64,000 nucleotides of DNA from NCBI RefSeq assembly GCF_031885415.1, contig NZ_CP116871.1, positions 2,356,001 through 2,420,000 of the forward strand. Reading direction: 5' to 3'. This DNA is from Microbacterium forte. GTDB lineage: Bacteria > Actinomycetota > Actinomycetes > Actinomycetales > Microbacteriaceae. The position numbers were made by a program, and so were the translations under genes. The notes beneath the pieces were generated by a model. That model had not been told where the DNA came from and ran no database searches. It saw only the letters and a program-made list of their open reading frames with translations. This document shows positions 1 through 8,468 of the stretch, piece by piece (within the stretch, counting starts at the first letter, position 1; every line of letters begins with the position of its first letter).

Positions 1-756
1 CTGATCATGTTCTTCGGCTCGGTCAAGACGAAGTCGCAGATCCGCTCGGTCGATCCGACGTACCTGCCGATCGAGTGGCACTGGGAGAACTACATCTCGA
101 TGTGGTCGACCCCCGAGACGCCGCTGCCCTACAACCTGATCTCGACGATCATCATCGCCGTCTTCGCAACGCTGCTGGTGCTGCTGGTGTCACTGCCGGC
201 CGCGTACTACACGGCACGGTTCAAGTTCCCCGGGCGAATGGTCTTCCTGTTCCTGGTGATCGTGACGCAAATGCTGCAGCCAGCCGTGCTCACCTCCGGC
301 CTCTTCCGCCAGTTCACGGTGCTCGGACTCAGCGACACGTGGGCCGCGATGATCTTCATCAACGCCGCGTTCAACCTGTCGTTCGCGGTGTGGATCATGC
401 ACTCGTTCTTCGCCGGCATCCCGAAGGAGATCGACGAGGCCGCTCAGATCGACGGCGCCGGACGCTTCACCGTGCTGTTCAAGATCAACCTGCCGCTGGT
501 CTGGCCCGGAATCGTGACCGCGATCGTCTTCACGTTCGTCGCCTGCTGGAACGAGTTCGCGGCATCGCTCGTGATCCTCTCTACCGACAAGAACCAGCCG
601 CTGTCCGTCGCGCTCACCAAGTTCGTCGGTCAGTACGAGACCAGCTGGCAGTACGTGTTCGGCGTCTCGATCGTCGCGATCCTGCCGGTCGTCATCCTGT
701 TCATGCTCATCGAGAAGCGCCTCGTCGGCGGCCTCACCGCCGGCAGCGTCAAGTAG
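1..756 (+). CDS. Carbohydrate ABC transporter permease (MalG/UgpE type), 5' end outside window
   Basis: Inner-membrane permease of a CUT1-type sugar importer. The frame is open at base 1, so the true start lies upstream and 251 residues are visible (family members are usually 270-300). Several hydrophobic spans are seen, and the cytoplasmic EAA loop that docks on the ATPase is clear near residues 140-165 (EIDEAAQIDGAGRF followed by LPL and WP). It is probably the last gene of a sugar operon, because a strong hairpin terminator follows at 773-805. The ROK repressor encoded convergently at 1401-2567 is a plausible regulator. The substrate cannot be told from the permease alone. Confidence 0.9.
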   Translation: MIMFFGSVKTKSQIRSVDPTYLPIEWHWENYISMWSTPETPLPYNLISTIIIAVFATLLVLLVSLPAAYYTARFKFPGRMVFLFLVIVTQMLQPAVLTSGLFRQFTVLGLSDTWAAMIFINAAFNLSFAVWIMHSFFAGIPKEIDEAAQIDGAGRFTVLFKINLPLVWPGIVTAIVFTFVACWNEFAASLVILSTDKNQPLSVALTKFVGQYETSWQYVFGVSIVAILPVVILFMLIEKRLVGGLTAGSVK

Positions 757-772
757 GACCAGCAACGGAGGG

Positions 773-805
773 GATGCGGGGCGCCACCGGGTGGCGCCCC
801 GCATC
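773..805 (+). terminator. Terminator after the sugar ABC permease
   Basis: Perfect 15-bp inverted repeat (GATGCGGGGCGCCAC and its complement) with a 3-base loop, 17 bases after the permease stop codon. There is no long T run, as is common for GC-rich actinobacterial terminators. Confidence 0.75.
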
Positions 806-876
806 GTCGTCTCACCGGAAGTCAGGTCCGAACGATGCTCCGAGCGCCGTCTAGTGTGGTGACACAGGGGGGCAAC

Positions 877-1356
877 ATGACATGGCAGGATGCTGGACGA
901 GTTGATCGACGACCGTCAGGCGACGCGCACCCGGGGTGGGGGTGGGGCGTGGTGCTCGTTCCGGCAGCGGTCGGACTCGCAGCGCTCGGGCTGTTCTTCA
1001 TCCGATCGCTCGACCCCGGGATGGGCACCCTGATCGGCGTCGCCCTCATCGCCTGGGCGGTGTCCCTCGCGATGCCCTTCTTCGTGATCGCCTGGTACGC
1101 GACGCAGGCAGCGTGGAAGGCGCCTCGCGAGCAGCGCGGACAGAGCTTCGCTGCACCATCGCACGCGCTGCGGCGCATCGGGTTCGGCATGCGCTGGAGC
1201 TTCCGCGCGCGCGGCTCGCTCTTCAACCCGGCGTCGTACGACGGACCGGACCTCCCGATGCTCGTCGTCGGCAAGATCGTCCACTACCTCGCGATCGCGA
1301 TCCTGGTGATGGCCGGGCTGGTGGCCGCACTGGTCGGGATCGCTTCGCCGCGCTGA
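877..1356 (+). CDS. Small membrane protein of unknown function
   Basis: 159 residues if started at ATG 877, which has a GGGGGG ribosome-binding stretch five bases upstream (867-872); an in-frame ATG at 835 has no such site. Two hydrophobic segments lie near residues 25-45 and 50-75 and a third close to the C terminus (about 130-155), separated by a polar, Arg-rich stretch. The protein is not recognised. It sits alone between the ABC permease terminator and the convergent ROK repressor, so context gives no function. Confidence 0.7.
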   Translation: MTWQDAGRVDRRPSGDAHPGWGWGVVLVPAAVGLAALGLFFIRSLDPGMGTLIGVALIAWAVSLAMPFFVIAWYATQAAWKAPREQRGQSFAAPSHALRRIGFGMRWSFRARGSLFNPASYDGPDLPMLVVGKIVHYLAIAILVMAGLVAALVGIASPR

Positions 1357-1400
1357 GCGCGCATCGCGTCCGCAGCGGCCGCAGGAGAGTGCGCTGAGGT

Positions 1401-2567
1401 TCAGTCGGGAACAGCGGATGCTGCGCGCAGCTGCGCCGGACTCCAGCGCACGCCCAAAGCGCTCGAGAGTGCCACCTGTGCGACACCGGTCGAGATCGAC
1501 GCGTCCGAGTCGGCGTATCGCACCGGCACGTTCGTGGTGCCGGTCGCCGTGTAGTCGACTTCCGCCTGCACGAGTGGCAGGAACCGGTCGCCCAACGCTC
1601 GCGCGGGCCCGCCGATCACGACCTCGGCCGCATCGAGCACCGCGGCGATGAGCTTGATGGTGCGGGCGAGCGCTCGCGCTCCTTCAGCCAGGCGCTCATC
1701 GTCGGCGGCCGCGGCGAGCGCCGCGATGGCCTCGTCGTCCATGGCGTCATCGAAGTCATCACCGAACATCGCCGTCATCGACGACGCCGACTCCAGGCAC
1801 CCCTGCCGTCCGCATCGGCATGTCCGCGCCTCTTCGCCGAACTCCACCTGGACGTGCCCGATCTCGCCCGCACGGTCGCGAGGACCGGGAGCGAGCTCTC
1901 CGTCGAGCGTCACCGCCGCACCGATACCGGTGCCGATGTGGATGAACAGTCGATACCCCGACGACTCGTCCTCCCTGGCGGCTTCGGCGATCGCCTCGGC
2001 ATCCACGTCGTTGACGAGCAGCACGGGAATCCCGAGCACTGCTTCGAAGCGCTCGGCGAGCGGCACATCCGTCCATCCCAGCTGCACGCTCTCGAACACG
2101 CGCCGCCCGTCGGTCGTGCCAGGCAGCTGCACTCCCGCCACGAGCAGCCGACCGGAGTACTCGGCCGCGACGTCGGATACGGCGTCGTCCAGCATCCGAT
2201 CACGCGACTCTTCGGAGAACGCGACTCTGCGCGTCTCGACCTCGGTGCCGTCGAGCGCGACCAGCGCGATGCGCGCATCGGTCGGCCTGATCACCAGAAC
2301 GAGGATGACGTGATGCTCGGACGCGATGCTCAGGGTCGTCGCCCGCTTGCCCCCCGTGCTGGCAGCCTGCTCGCCGTCGACGATCAGTTGCAGATCGATG
2401 AGCTCCGCCACCAGAGACGAGGCGGTTGCGGCGGTGAGTCCGGTGGCGCGGGCGATCCCTGCCCTCGTCTCCGAGCCGGGGTTGCGGAACACGAGCTGCA
2501 GCGCACGACGCAGATTCGCGCGGCGAACCGACGCCTGCGTGTCCAGTGCGTCGTCGCCGTTCAGCAT
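1401..2567 (-). CDS. ROK family transcriptional repressor
   Basis: 388 residues. An N-terminal winged helix-turn-helix (about residues 15-70, containing ETRAGIARATGLTAATAS) is followed by a sugar-kinase-like ROK domain. The ROK signature is present: GEIGHVQVEF followed by the zinc-binding CRCGRQGC. Such proteins repress sugar uptake and catabolic operons and release DNA when they bind sugar or sugar phosphate. A perfect palindrome (2630-2646) lies about 60 bases upstream of the start and probably mediates autoregulation. The likely target by position is the sugar ABC operon ending at 756, although no second copy of the operator is visible next to it in the window. Confidence 0.92.
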   Translation of the reverse strand: MLNGDDALDTQASVRRANLRRALQLVFRNPGSETRAGIARATGLTAATASSLVAELIDLQLIVDGEQAASTGGKRATTLSIASEHHVILVLVIRPTDARIALVALDGTEVETRRVAFSEESRDRMLDDAVSDVAAEYSGRLLVAGVQLPGTTDGRRVFESVQLGWTDVPLAERFEAVLGIPVLLVNDVDAEAIAEAAREDESSGYRLFIHIGTGIGAAVTLDGELAPGPRDRAGEIGHVQVEFGEEARTCRCGRQGCLESASSMTAMFGDDFDDAMDDEAIAALAAAADDERLAEGARALARTIKLIAAVLDAAEVVIGGPARALGDRFLPLVQAEVDYTATGTTNVPVRYADSDASISTGVAQVALSSALGVRWSPAQLRAASAVPD

Positions 2568-2593
2568 GGTGCCGGTCCCGTTGTCGGAATTGG

Positions 2594-2622
2594 TTGACAG
2601 ACCTGGTGGTTCTGCGTACCCT
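2594..2622 (+). promoter_or_regulatory. Candidate sigma70-type promoter pointing away from the ROK gene
   Basis: TTGACA (2594-2599), a 17-base spacer and TACCCT (2617-2622) on the plus strand. The predicted start falls at the left edge of the palindromic operator. No plus-strand gene follows; the next feature is the 3' end of an antisense gene. Confidence 0.5.
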
Positions 2623-2629
2623 CGGTCAT

Positions 2630-2646
2630 AGTTTATTCAATAAACT
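2630..2646. promoter_or_regulatory. Palindromic operator, probably for the ROK repressor
   Basis: AGTTTATTCAATAAACT is a perfect 8-bp inverted repeat around one central base. It stands out as AT-rich in a GC-rich setting. AT-rich palindromes of this kind are typical of ROK/XylR/NagC-type repressors, and the ROK gene is the nearest regulator. Confidence 0.75.
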
Positions 2647-2662
2647 TAGTTCGGTCCCCGGG

Positions 2663-2695
2663 CGGGTGAGTGCTGCACACACTGTCACTCGCCCG
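2663..2695 (-). terminator. Hairpin downstream of the chorismate mutase gene
   Basis: Arms CGGGTGAGTG (2663-2672) and CACTCGCCCG (2686-2695) pair over 10 positions with one G-T-type mismatch. It lies about ten bases beyond the chorismate mutase stop codon, as expected for a terminator. It would also lie early in any transcript from the plus-strand promoter at 2594-2622. Confidence 0.5.
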
Positions 2696-2705
2696 GAAGG
2701 CCGGA

Positions 2706-3005
2706 TCATCGCCCCTCGGCGGCTTCGGTGTGATGGCGGATGACTTCGGCCACCACGAAGTTGAACCACTTCTCGGCGAACTCCGGGTCGAGATGCGCGT
2801 CCTCGGCCAGTGCCTTGAGACGGGCGACCTGCTGCTCCTCGCGCCCCGGATCCGATGCCGGCATCTCGTGCTCGGCTTTGAGCTGCCCGACCTGCTGCGT
2901 GGCGCGGAAGCGCTCGGCGAGCATGAAGATGAGTGCGGCATCGATGTTGTCGATGCTCGAGCGCAGTCGGAGGAGTTCAGCCCGGGGGTCTTCGGCGGCG
3001 GTCAT
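2706..3005 (-). CDS. Chorismate mutase, AroQ class (monofunctional)
   Basis: 99 residues, matching the usual 85-100 residue all-helical AroQ fold. It converts chorismate to prephenate, the branch point to phenylalanine and tyrosine. The typical pattern is visible: LLRLRSSIDNID in helix 1, MLAERFRATQQVGQLK in the middle, then DPGREEQQVARLKALAEDA and a C-terminal helix. No signal peptide, so it is cytoplasmic. Start ATG 3005 is preferred over longer versions because GTAGGGGGC lies directly upstream. It stands alone between two regulatory regions; in related actinobacteria this type acts together with DAHP synthase. Confidence 0.88.
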   Translation of the reverse strand: MTAAEDPRAELLRLRSSIDNIDAALIFMLAERFRATQQVGQLKAEHEMPASDPGREEQQVARLKALAEDAHLDPEFAEKWFNFVVAEVIRHHTEAAEGR

Positions 3006-3087
3006 GCCCCCTACTCTACGGAAACACGGGGCTGGACGACCCTTCGTGACCATGCGGATGCTGCCGGGTCTGGCACCGATCGGACGC

Positions 3088-3093
3088 TATCGT
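3088..3093 (+). promoter_or_regulatory. -10 box of a leaderless promoter (AI-2E family gene)
   Basis: TATCGT followed by six bases and then ATG 3100, so transcription would begin at or next to the start codon. Confidence 0.45.
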
Positions 3094-3099
3094 GAGCAC

Positions 3100-4392
3100 A
3101 TGAGCCGAGAAGAGCACGAACCGTCCTCGAAGGGGTCCGCTGCCGCATCCGACCCGTCCGCGGACTCCGCGCGGGCGTCCGCGCGCGAGGCCTCGACGAC
3201 CGACGCATCCGCCGACACCTCTGCGTCCACGAGCTCAGCCGCGTCAGGGGCCACCGCCGTCGCCGCCACCGCCCCGCACGACCCGACGACATCGCCCGCT
3301 CCTCGTCACGCGGTCGTCGAGCCGATGACGCCGAGCCGGTCGTTCTGGACGCGCATCGACCGCCCCTTCGTGTTCGGGTTCCTGGTGACGCTCGGCGCCC
3401 TCGGTGCCATCGTGCTCGGCCTGGCAGTCGCGAACCTGTCGACCGTGCTCATCTACATCGCACTCGCCATGTTCGCCGCGCTCGGACTCGACCCCACCGT
3501 GCGGTTCCTCGAGCGACGGGGGCTGTCGCGGGCGATCTCGGTGGTCGTCGCGATCCTCGGGCTCATCGTCGTGGCCGGCCTCGTCGTGTGGATGGTGCTG
3601 CCGGTCGTGATCGACCAGATCGCGAGCTTCGTCGGATCCGTGCCGGGGATGATCCAGGAGTTCACCCGCAGCGACATCTATGCGGCGCTCGATGAGCAGT
3701 TCGGCGATCAGTTCCAGGATCTCGTCGCCGACGTGCAGTCGTTCCTCACCAACCCCGGCAACATCGCTGCGATCGGCGGCGGAGCCCTGAAGGTCGGCGC
3801 CTCGATCGCCAACGCCATCTCGGGCATCATCGTCGTCCTGGTGCTCACGCTCTACTTCGTCGCGACACTGCCCGCGATCAAGACGGGAATGCTCCGACTC
3901 GCTCCCGCCCGTGACCGTGCTCGCGCCAGCGACATCACCGAACAGATCACCGACTCTGTCGGCGCCTACGTCATGGGGATGGTCGTGCTCGCGTTCTGCA
4001 ACGCCGTGCTCGCATTCCTGCTGTATCTGTTCCTCGGACTGCCGTTCCCGCCGCTCATGGCGACCGTCGCGTTCTGCATCACCCTGATCCCGCTCGTCGG
4101 ATCCGTGATCTTCTGGATCATCGGCACGGGTCTCGCCCTGTTCACCAATCCGATCGCAGCGCTGGTCTTCGCTCTCATCTACCTCGTCTACATGCAGATC
4201 GAGGCGTACGTGATCACCCCGCGCGTCATGAACCGCGCCGTCTCGGTGCCCGGCGCGCTCGTGGTGATCGGCGCACTCGCGGGCGGCACGCTGCTGGGTC
4301 TGCTCGGAGCGCTCGTGGCGGTGCCGGTCGCGGCATCCATCCTCATCATCATCAAACAGGTGCTGATCCCGCGGCAGGACGCCCGGATCTAG
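3100..4392 (+). CDS. AI-2E family (PerM-like) transporter
   Basis: 430 residues from ATG 3100. The first ~75 residues are polar and rich in Ala, Ser, Thr and Asp, so probably a disordered cytoplasmic tail; the rest is a polytopic membrane protein with about eight spans. It has the AI-2E exporter/PerM layout: paired N-terminal helices, an amphipathic middle region, then conserved C-terminal helices with LIPLVGSVIFWIIG and a long YLVYMQIEAYVITPRVM stretch. Members export quorum signals or act as sodium/proton or permease-like proteins; the substrate here is unknown. Start choice rests on the leaderless -10 box at 3088-3093. Confidence 0.88.
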   Translation: MSREEHEPSSKGSAAASDPSADSARASAREASTTDASADTSASTSSAASGATAVAATAPHDPTTSPAPRHAVVEPMTPSRSFWTRIDRPFVFGFLVTLGALGAIVLGLAVANLSTVLIYIALAMFAALGLDPTVRFLERRGLSRAISVVVAILGLIVVAGLVVWMVLPVVIDQIASFVGSVPGMIQEFTRSDIYAALDEQFGDQFQDLVADVQSFLTNPGNIAAIGGGALKVGASIANAISGIIVVLVLTLYFVATLPAIKTGMLRLAPARDRARASDITEQITDSVGAYVMGMVVLAFCNAVLAFLLYLFLGLPFPPLMATVAFCITLIPLVGSVIFWIIGTGLALFTNPIAALVFALIYLVYMQIEAYVITPRVMNRAVSVPGALVVIGALAGGTLLGLLGALVAVPVAASILIIIKQVLIPRQDARI

Positions 4393-4504
4393 CGCCCAGC
4401 TCCGCGCGCGCACACCGCCTCAGACCGCGACACCGCGAACCGCGCATGTGGCCTCCGTCCCGCGCAGGGGTCTCGCGCAGAAACCGCGGCCTCACCGCCC
4501 CGCA

Positions 4505-4550
4505 CACGCAGAAGTGCCCAGCCCCCTGAGGGACCGGGCACTTCTGTGTG
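4505..4550. terminator. Bidirectional terminator between convergent genes
   Basis: A 15-bp stem (CACGCAGAAGTGCCC pairing with GGGCACTTCTGTGTG, one mismatch) with a 16-base loop. It serves the AI-2E gene from the left and the osmoprotectant operon from the right. Confidence 0.8.
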
Positions 4551-4564
4551 AAGACGACTCGGGG

Positions 4565-5488
4565 TCAGACGAGGTCGTTGTCCTCGAGCCACTTCTTCGC
4601 GATGTCAGCCGACGACTGCTGGTCGACCGTGCTCAGGACGTTGAGGGAGACGAGCTCCTCGGCCGTGAGCTTCGCGCTGATCGCGTTGAGAACATCGGAG
4701 ACGTCATCGGCGATGTCGCTCGAGACGATCGGCACGACGTTCGACGAGATGATCAGGTTCTCGGGGTCTTCGAGAGCGACGATCTCCTCGGTCTCGAAAG
4801 CCGGGTCGGCGGTGTAGATGTCCGCGACCTGGATCTGGCCGGCGAGCAGCGACTCGAGCGTGGTCGGGCCGGTGGCCGAGAACGCCAGGTCGACGCCGTA
4901 GACCTCCTTGGCCGCGGCCGGGCTGTAGGGCCGCTGCTCGAACTCGGGAGCCGCACCGATCGTGACCTGCGAGGTCACCTTCGAGAGGTCGCCGATCGTG
5001 GTCAGGCCGTTCTCCTCCGCGAAGCTCTTCAGCACCGTGTAGGAGTCCTGGTCGGTCGCCTCGGCGAAGTCGAGGGCCGTGAGGCTCTCGGGCAGGGCGT
5101 CCTGCAGTGCGGCGTAGACGTCGTCGGGGCTGGTGACGTCGATGTCGTCGTCCGAGATGTACTCGAGCAGGCTGCCCGTGTACTCGGGGAAGACGTCGAT
5201 GTCGCCGGACTCGACGTCGGGCATGTACGCGTCGCGCTGACCGATGCTGAGCTGCTTCTCGACGTCGAAGCCGGCTGCCTCGAGCGCCTGGGCGTAGATC
5301 TCGGCGATGATCTCGTTGGAGTAGTACGCCTGCGAGCCGACGACGATCGTGTCGCCGCTGCCCGAGCTCTCGCCCGAGTCGGCGGGCTCGCCGAGCGACT
5401 CGCTCGAGCCGCAGGCGGACAGGGCGAGTGCGGCCGCGGCGACAAGGCCGACGGCGAAGACAGAGCGCTTGCCTCGTGCTGTGAACAT
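4565..5488 (-). CDS. Osmoprotectant (glycine betaine/choline) ABC transporter substrate-binding lipoprotein
   Basis: 307 residues. A lipoprotein signal peptide ends in the lipobox LSAC (Cys26), followed by a Ser/Gly/Glu-rich linker and an OpuAC/OpuCC-type binding domain starting at DTIVVGSQAYYSNEIIAEIYAQ. The domain contains the familiar FPEYTGSLLEY segment and ends in SSADIAKKWLEDNDLV. It captures quaternary amines outside the membrane and delivers them to the two permeases encoded just upstream. It is the last gene of the operon, 47 bases after the second permease, with its own Shine-Dalgarno (GAAGAGGAAG). It ends at the shared terminator 4505-4550. Confidence 0.93.
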   Translation of the reverse strand: MFTARGKRSVFAVGLVAAAALALSACGSSESLGEPADSGESSGSGDTIVVGSQAYYSNEIIAEIYAQALEAAGFDVEKQLSIGQRDAYMPDVESGDIDVFPEYTGSLLEYISDDDIDVTSPDDVYAALQDALPESLTALDFAEATDQDSYTVLKSFAEENGLTTIGDLSKVTSQVTIGAAPEFEQRPYSPAAAKEVYGVDLAFSATGPTTLESLLAGQIQVADIYTADPAFETEEIVALEDPENLIISSNVVPIVSSDIADDVSDVLNAISAKLTAEELVSLNVLSTVDQQSSADIAKKWLEDNDLV

Positions 5489-5535
5489 GGACTTCCTCTT
5501 CTCTGGGGGACTGCTGGAACTGCTGTGCTGTGGAT

Positions 5536-6339
5536 TCAGGAGGTGGCGGGCTGGGTCACGACCGACGTCGGCCCGGACTCGGCGGCGGACGGGTCGGTGG
5601 TGGAGGGCTCGGTGGCGGAGGGCTCGGCGGCCGGCGTGAGCGAACGCGAGCGTCGGCGCGAGGGCCGCCCACCGGTGCGCAGCCCACGCGGAACCGCCAA
5701 GTGCTGGGCTGCGGCCAGCAGCAGGTCGACGATCAGCGCCAGCGTGGCGACGAGGATCGCTCCCGCGAGCACCTGGTCGAAGCGCTGCAGAGGGATGCCC
5801 TGGATGATCGGGTACCCGAGCCCGCCCAGGCCGACGTATGCGGCGATCGTGACGGTCGCGATGACCTGGAGCAACGCCGAGCGGATTCCGCCCACGAGCA
5901 GCGGGAGACCGAGCGGCACCTCGACCTTCCAGAAGATCTGCCAGCCCGTCATTCCCATGGCCTTCGCCGAGTCGATCACCCGTCGGTCGATGGCCTCGAG
6001 CCCGGTGTACGCACCGGCGAGCAGGGACGGGATCGCAAGCAGCACGAACGTCGTGACCGCGGCCTGGGGAACGCGGAGCACGCCGAGCAGGAGCACGAGG
6101 AGGATCATGAGGCCGAAGGCCGGGATCGCGCGCGCCGCACCCGATATGGCCACAGCGATCTCCCGCCCCTTGCCCGTGTGACCGATGAGCCACCCGAGCG
6201 GCACGGCGATGGCGGCCGCGATGACCACCGAGATCGCTGTGAGCGTCAGGTGCTCGCCGAGGAGTTTCGGCAGGGCGTAGTTGCCGGTCCACTGGGCCGG
6301 GGCCAGCATCCAGGCGAATGCTTCGAGGAAGAGGTTCAT
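5536..6339 (-). CDS. Osmoprotectant ABC transporter permease (second subunit)
   Basis: 267 residues with about five or six membrane spans and the ProW/OpuCB-type permease loop (GLEAIDRRVIDSAKAMGMTGWQIFWKVEVPLGLP). Together with the other permease it forms the membrane channel for betaine-type solutes. ATG 6339 is chosen because it overlaps the stop codon of the upstream permease as ATGA, which implies translational coupling. The C-terminal ~45 residues are a polar tail rich in Ser, Thr, Pro and Glu (with SATEPSTTDPSAAES), longer than usual for this family and probably disordered. Confidence 0.9.
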   Translation of the reverse strand: MNLFLEAFAWMLAPAQWTGNYALPKLLGEHLTLTAISVVIAAAIAVPLGWLIGHTGKGREIAVAISGAARAIPAFGLMILLVLLLGVLRVPQAAVTTFVLLAIPSLLAGAYTGLEAIDRRVIDSAKAMGMTGWQIFWKVEVPLGLPLLVGGIRSALLQVIATVTIAAYVGLGGLGYPIIQGIPLQRFDQVLAGAILVATLALIVDLLLAAAQHLAVPRGLRTGGRPSRRRSRSLTPAAEPSATEPSTTDPSAAESGPTSVVTQPATS

Positions 6340-7016
6340 GCGGGCGCCCCCACCACGACGGGCCGCGCCGTGCTCGTCTTCGTCGCCGCACGCGTCCACG
6401 GCATGAGAGCCCGACCCGCGAGCAGAAGCAGCAGGTCGATCACCAGGGCGATGACGACGACGGCGATGATGCCGGCGAACACCTCGGCGATGATGCGGCG
6501 ATCGAGGCCGTTGGTGAAGAGGTAGCCGAGGTTCGTGATGCCGATCAGGATGCCGACGGTCGCGAGCGAGATGGTGCTGACCGCGGTGACCCGCAGACTC
6601 GCCAGGATCACCGGGCCGGCGAGCGGGAACTCGACCGCCCAGAAGCGCCGGAAGGACCCGAATCCGGTGGCCGTCGCCGCCTGGCGGATGTCGTCGTCGA
6701 CGGAGTCGAGGCCGTCGGAGACTCCCCGCACGAGGATGGCGATGGCGTAGATCGTCAACGCGATGATGAGGTTGGTCTCACTGCGGGCCGAGTATCCCGC
6801 GACCGACGGCAGCAGGATCAGCAGCGCCAGCGAGGGGATCGTATAGAGCAGCCCCGTGAGCACGATGATCGGCCCGCGCACGAGCTTGAATCTCCACGCG
6901 ACCCAGCCGAGGGGCAGCGAGAGCACGAAACCGAGCACGATCGGGATGATGCTCTGACGTAGGTGCACCAGAGTGAGCTCGAGGATCAGGTCGAGGTTGT
7001 CGACGACCCAGTTCAC
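6336..7016 (-). CDS. Osmoprotectant ABC transporter permease (first subunit)
   Basis: 226 residues, the compact OpuCB/OpuCD type, with about five membrane spans and the ATPase-docking loop (GLDSVDDDIRQAATATGFGSFRRFWAVEFPLAGP). The start codon is GTG at 7016, overlapping the ATPase stop as GTGA, so it is translated right behind the ATPase. It forms the heterodimeric channel with the product of 5536-6339. Confidence 0.92.
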   Translation of the reverse strand: MNWVVDNLDLILELTLVHLRQSIIPIVLGFVLSLPLGWVAWRFKLVRGPIIVLTGLLYTIPSLALLILLPSVAGYSARSETNLIIALTIYAIAILVRGVSDGLDSVDDDIRQAATATGFGSFRRFWAVEFPLAGPVILASLRVTAVSTISLATVGILIGITNLGYLFTNGLDRRIIAEVFAGIIAVVVIALVIDLLLLLAGRALMPWTRAATKTSTARPVVVGAPA

Positions 7017-7900
7017 GTGAGCCCACTCTGCACGGCGCCCAGGGCGGCGGCATCCGGCCCTGCGAGCGGACCGTCGGACTTCTCGACCTCAGCCACGATC
7101 GCGCCCTGCGTGCGACCTTCGGAGTCGACCACGACGGTGCCGTGGGGCGTCTCCTTCAGGTGCAGCGCGCGGCGGCCTCGGTCGGCGCCGATGAAGGAGG
7201 CGACGAAATCGTCTGCCGGGTTCTCGATGATCTCGCTCGGGCTGCCCACCTGGACGATGCGAGCACCCTTGTCGAGGATCACGACCTGATCGCCGAGCAG
7301 GAAGGCCTCGTCGATGTCGTGCGTGACGAACACCACGGTCTTGTCGAGCTCGTGCTGCAGCCGAAGGGTCTCCTGCTGCAGGTCGGCGCGCACGATCGGG
7401 TCGACCGCGCCGAACGGCTCGTCCATCAGGAGGATGTTCGGATCCGCTGCGAGGCCACGGGCCACACCGACGCGCTGCTGCTGACCGCCCGAGAGCTGGC
7501 TCGGATACCGCTCGGCCAGCGACTGGTCGAGCCCGACGGTCTTCAGCAGCTCCCGCGCGCGCTCGTGTGCCGGTGCCTTCTTCACACCTGTGAGACGCAG
7601 CACGGTGGCCACGTTGTCGATCACCGTGAAGTGCGGCATCAGACCCGAGTTCTGCATGACGTAACCGATGCGGCGACGCAGCGCGACGGGGTCGCCGCCG
7701 AGCACGCTCTCGCCGTCGATCTCGACCTCACCCGAGGTCGGCTCGACCATGCGGTTGATCATGCGCAGCAGTGTGGTCTTGCCGCATCCCGAGGATCCGA
7801 CGAACACCGTCGTCTTGCGTGACGGCAGCACCAGGCTGAAGTCCTTGACGGCGGTCGTGCCGTCGGGGAACTGCTTGGTGACGTTGCGGAACTCGATCAC
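7013..7900 (-). CDS. Osmoprotectant ABC transporter ATP-binding protein
   Basis: 295 residues, first gene of the operon. All ATPase motifs are intact: Walker A GSSGCGKT (35-42), signature LSGGQ (136-140), Walker B ILLMDEP (156-162) and switch His194 (THD). The protein continues for about 70 residues past the ATPase core but lacks two complete CBS domains, so it is shorter than OpuCA/ProV proteins that sense ionic strength through CBS pairs. It energises uptake of glycine betaine, choline or a related osmolyte. The quality of the motifs and the operon order (ATPase, permease, permease, binding protein) make the family assignment secure; the exact substrate is inferred. Confidence 0.94.
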   Translation of the reverse strand: MIEFRNVTKQFPDGTTAVKDFSLVLPSRKTTVFVGSSGCGKTTLLRMINRMVEPTSGEVEIDGESVLGGDPVALRRRIGYVMQNSGLMPHFTVIDNVATVLRLTGVKKAPAHERARELLKTVGLDQSLAERYPSQLSGGQQQRVGVARGLAADPNILLMDEPFGAVDPIVRADLQQETLRLQHELDKTVVFVTHDIDEAFLLGDQVVILDKGARIVQVGSPSEIIENPADDFVASFIGADRGRRALHLKETPHGTVVVDSEGRTQGAIVAEVEKSDGPLAGPDAAALGAVQSGLT

Positions 7901-7964
7901 GATTATTCTCCGGTCGGTCGATCGACGAGGCGGGCGTCAGCGCCCCGGCTGCGGCATACAGAGG

Positions 7965-8267
7965 TCATGCGGAGACTTCGACCCGGGGGTCGAACGCGAC
8001 GAAGCCCGAGAAATCCTTGCCGACGCGGTCGAAGGCACTGGGGAACGGAGTGGGGTACGACCATGCGTAGTCGGTGTGCAGCTCGCCGCCCGCCTGCACG
8101 GAGTAGTACTGCGCATCGCCCTTCCAGGGGCACGTGTACTGGGTCGGGCTCTCGACGAGCGCTCCCTCGGTGATCGATGCGGGCGGGAAGTACCAGTTGC
8201 CCTCGATGCGGGCGAGATCGCTCTCGTCCGCTTCGGCGATGACGGTTCCTGCGAGTACAGCCTTCAT
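7965..8267 (-). CDS. DUF427 domain protein
   Basis: 100 residues, about the full length of a single DUF427 domain. The family hallmark CPWKGDAQYYSV (near residues 46-57) is present, together with the N-terminal MKAVLAGTVIAEAD and the closing GFVAFDP. These are small cytoplasmic beta-rich proteins of unknown biochemical role. A good Shine-Dalgarno (GAGGAGG) precedes the ATG. It lies upstream of and in the same direction as the osmoprotectant operon, but the 64-base gap and a small GC-rich inverted repeat in it argue against cotranscription. Confidence 0.88.
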   Translation of the reverse strand: MKAVLAGTVIAEADESDLARIEGNWYFPPASITEGALVESPTQYTCPWKGDAQYYSVQAGGELHTDYAWSYPTPFPSAFDRVGKDFSGFVAFDPRVEVSA

Positions 8268-8407
8268 GGTCCTGCCTCCTCGGATGTGGGTTCGAGCGTA
8301 TAAGAGGTGTGCGACATTCGGCCGGGGGTTGCGCCCGGGGCCGTCAATATGGGAAACAATCCTGCTCCGGGCGCGCCGATCGCGCCAGGTCTCTCACCCG
8401 CTGTTCG

Positions 8408-8448
8408 GAGCGGATGCCGCAGCGGATGGCGCCGCGCGGCATCCGCTC
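8408..8448 (-). terminator. Terminator of the FAD oxidoreductase gene
   Basis: Perfect 13-bp arms GAGCGGATGCCGC and GCGGCATCCGCTC with a 15-base loop, about 20 bases beyond the stop codon at 8469. Confidence 0.75.
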
Positions 8449-8468
8449 TTCGCATCCGCCCGACACGA

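Noticed and set aside
5489..6391. Apparent 608-residue minus-strand protein running from 6391 through to the osmoprotectant binding protein
   Set aside because: Its N-terminal half is a wrong-frame reading of the permease gene; the real binding protein starts at 5488 with a signal peptide.
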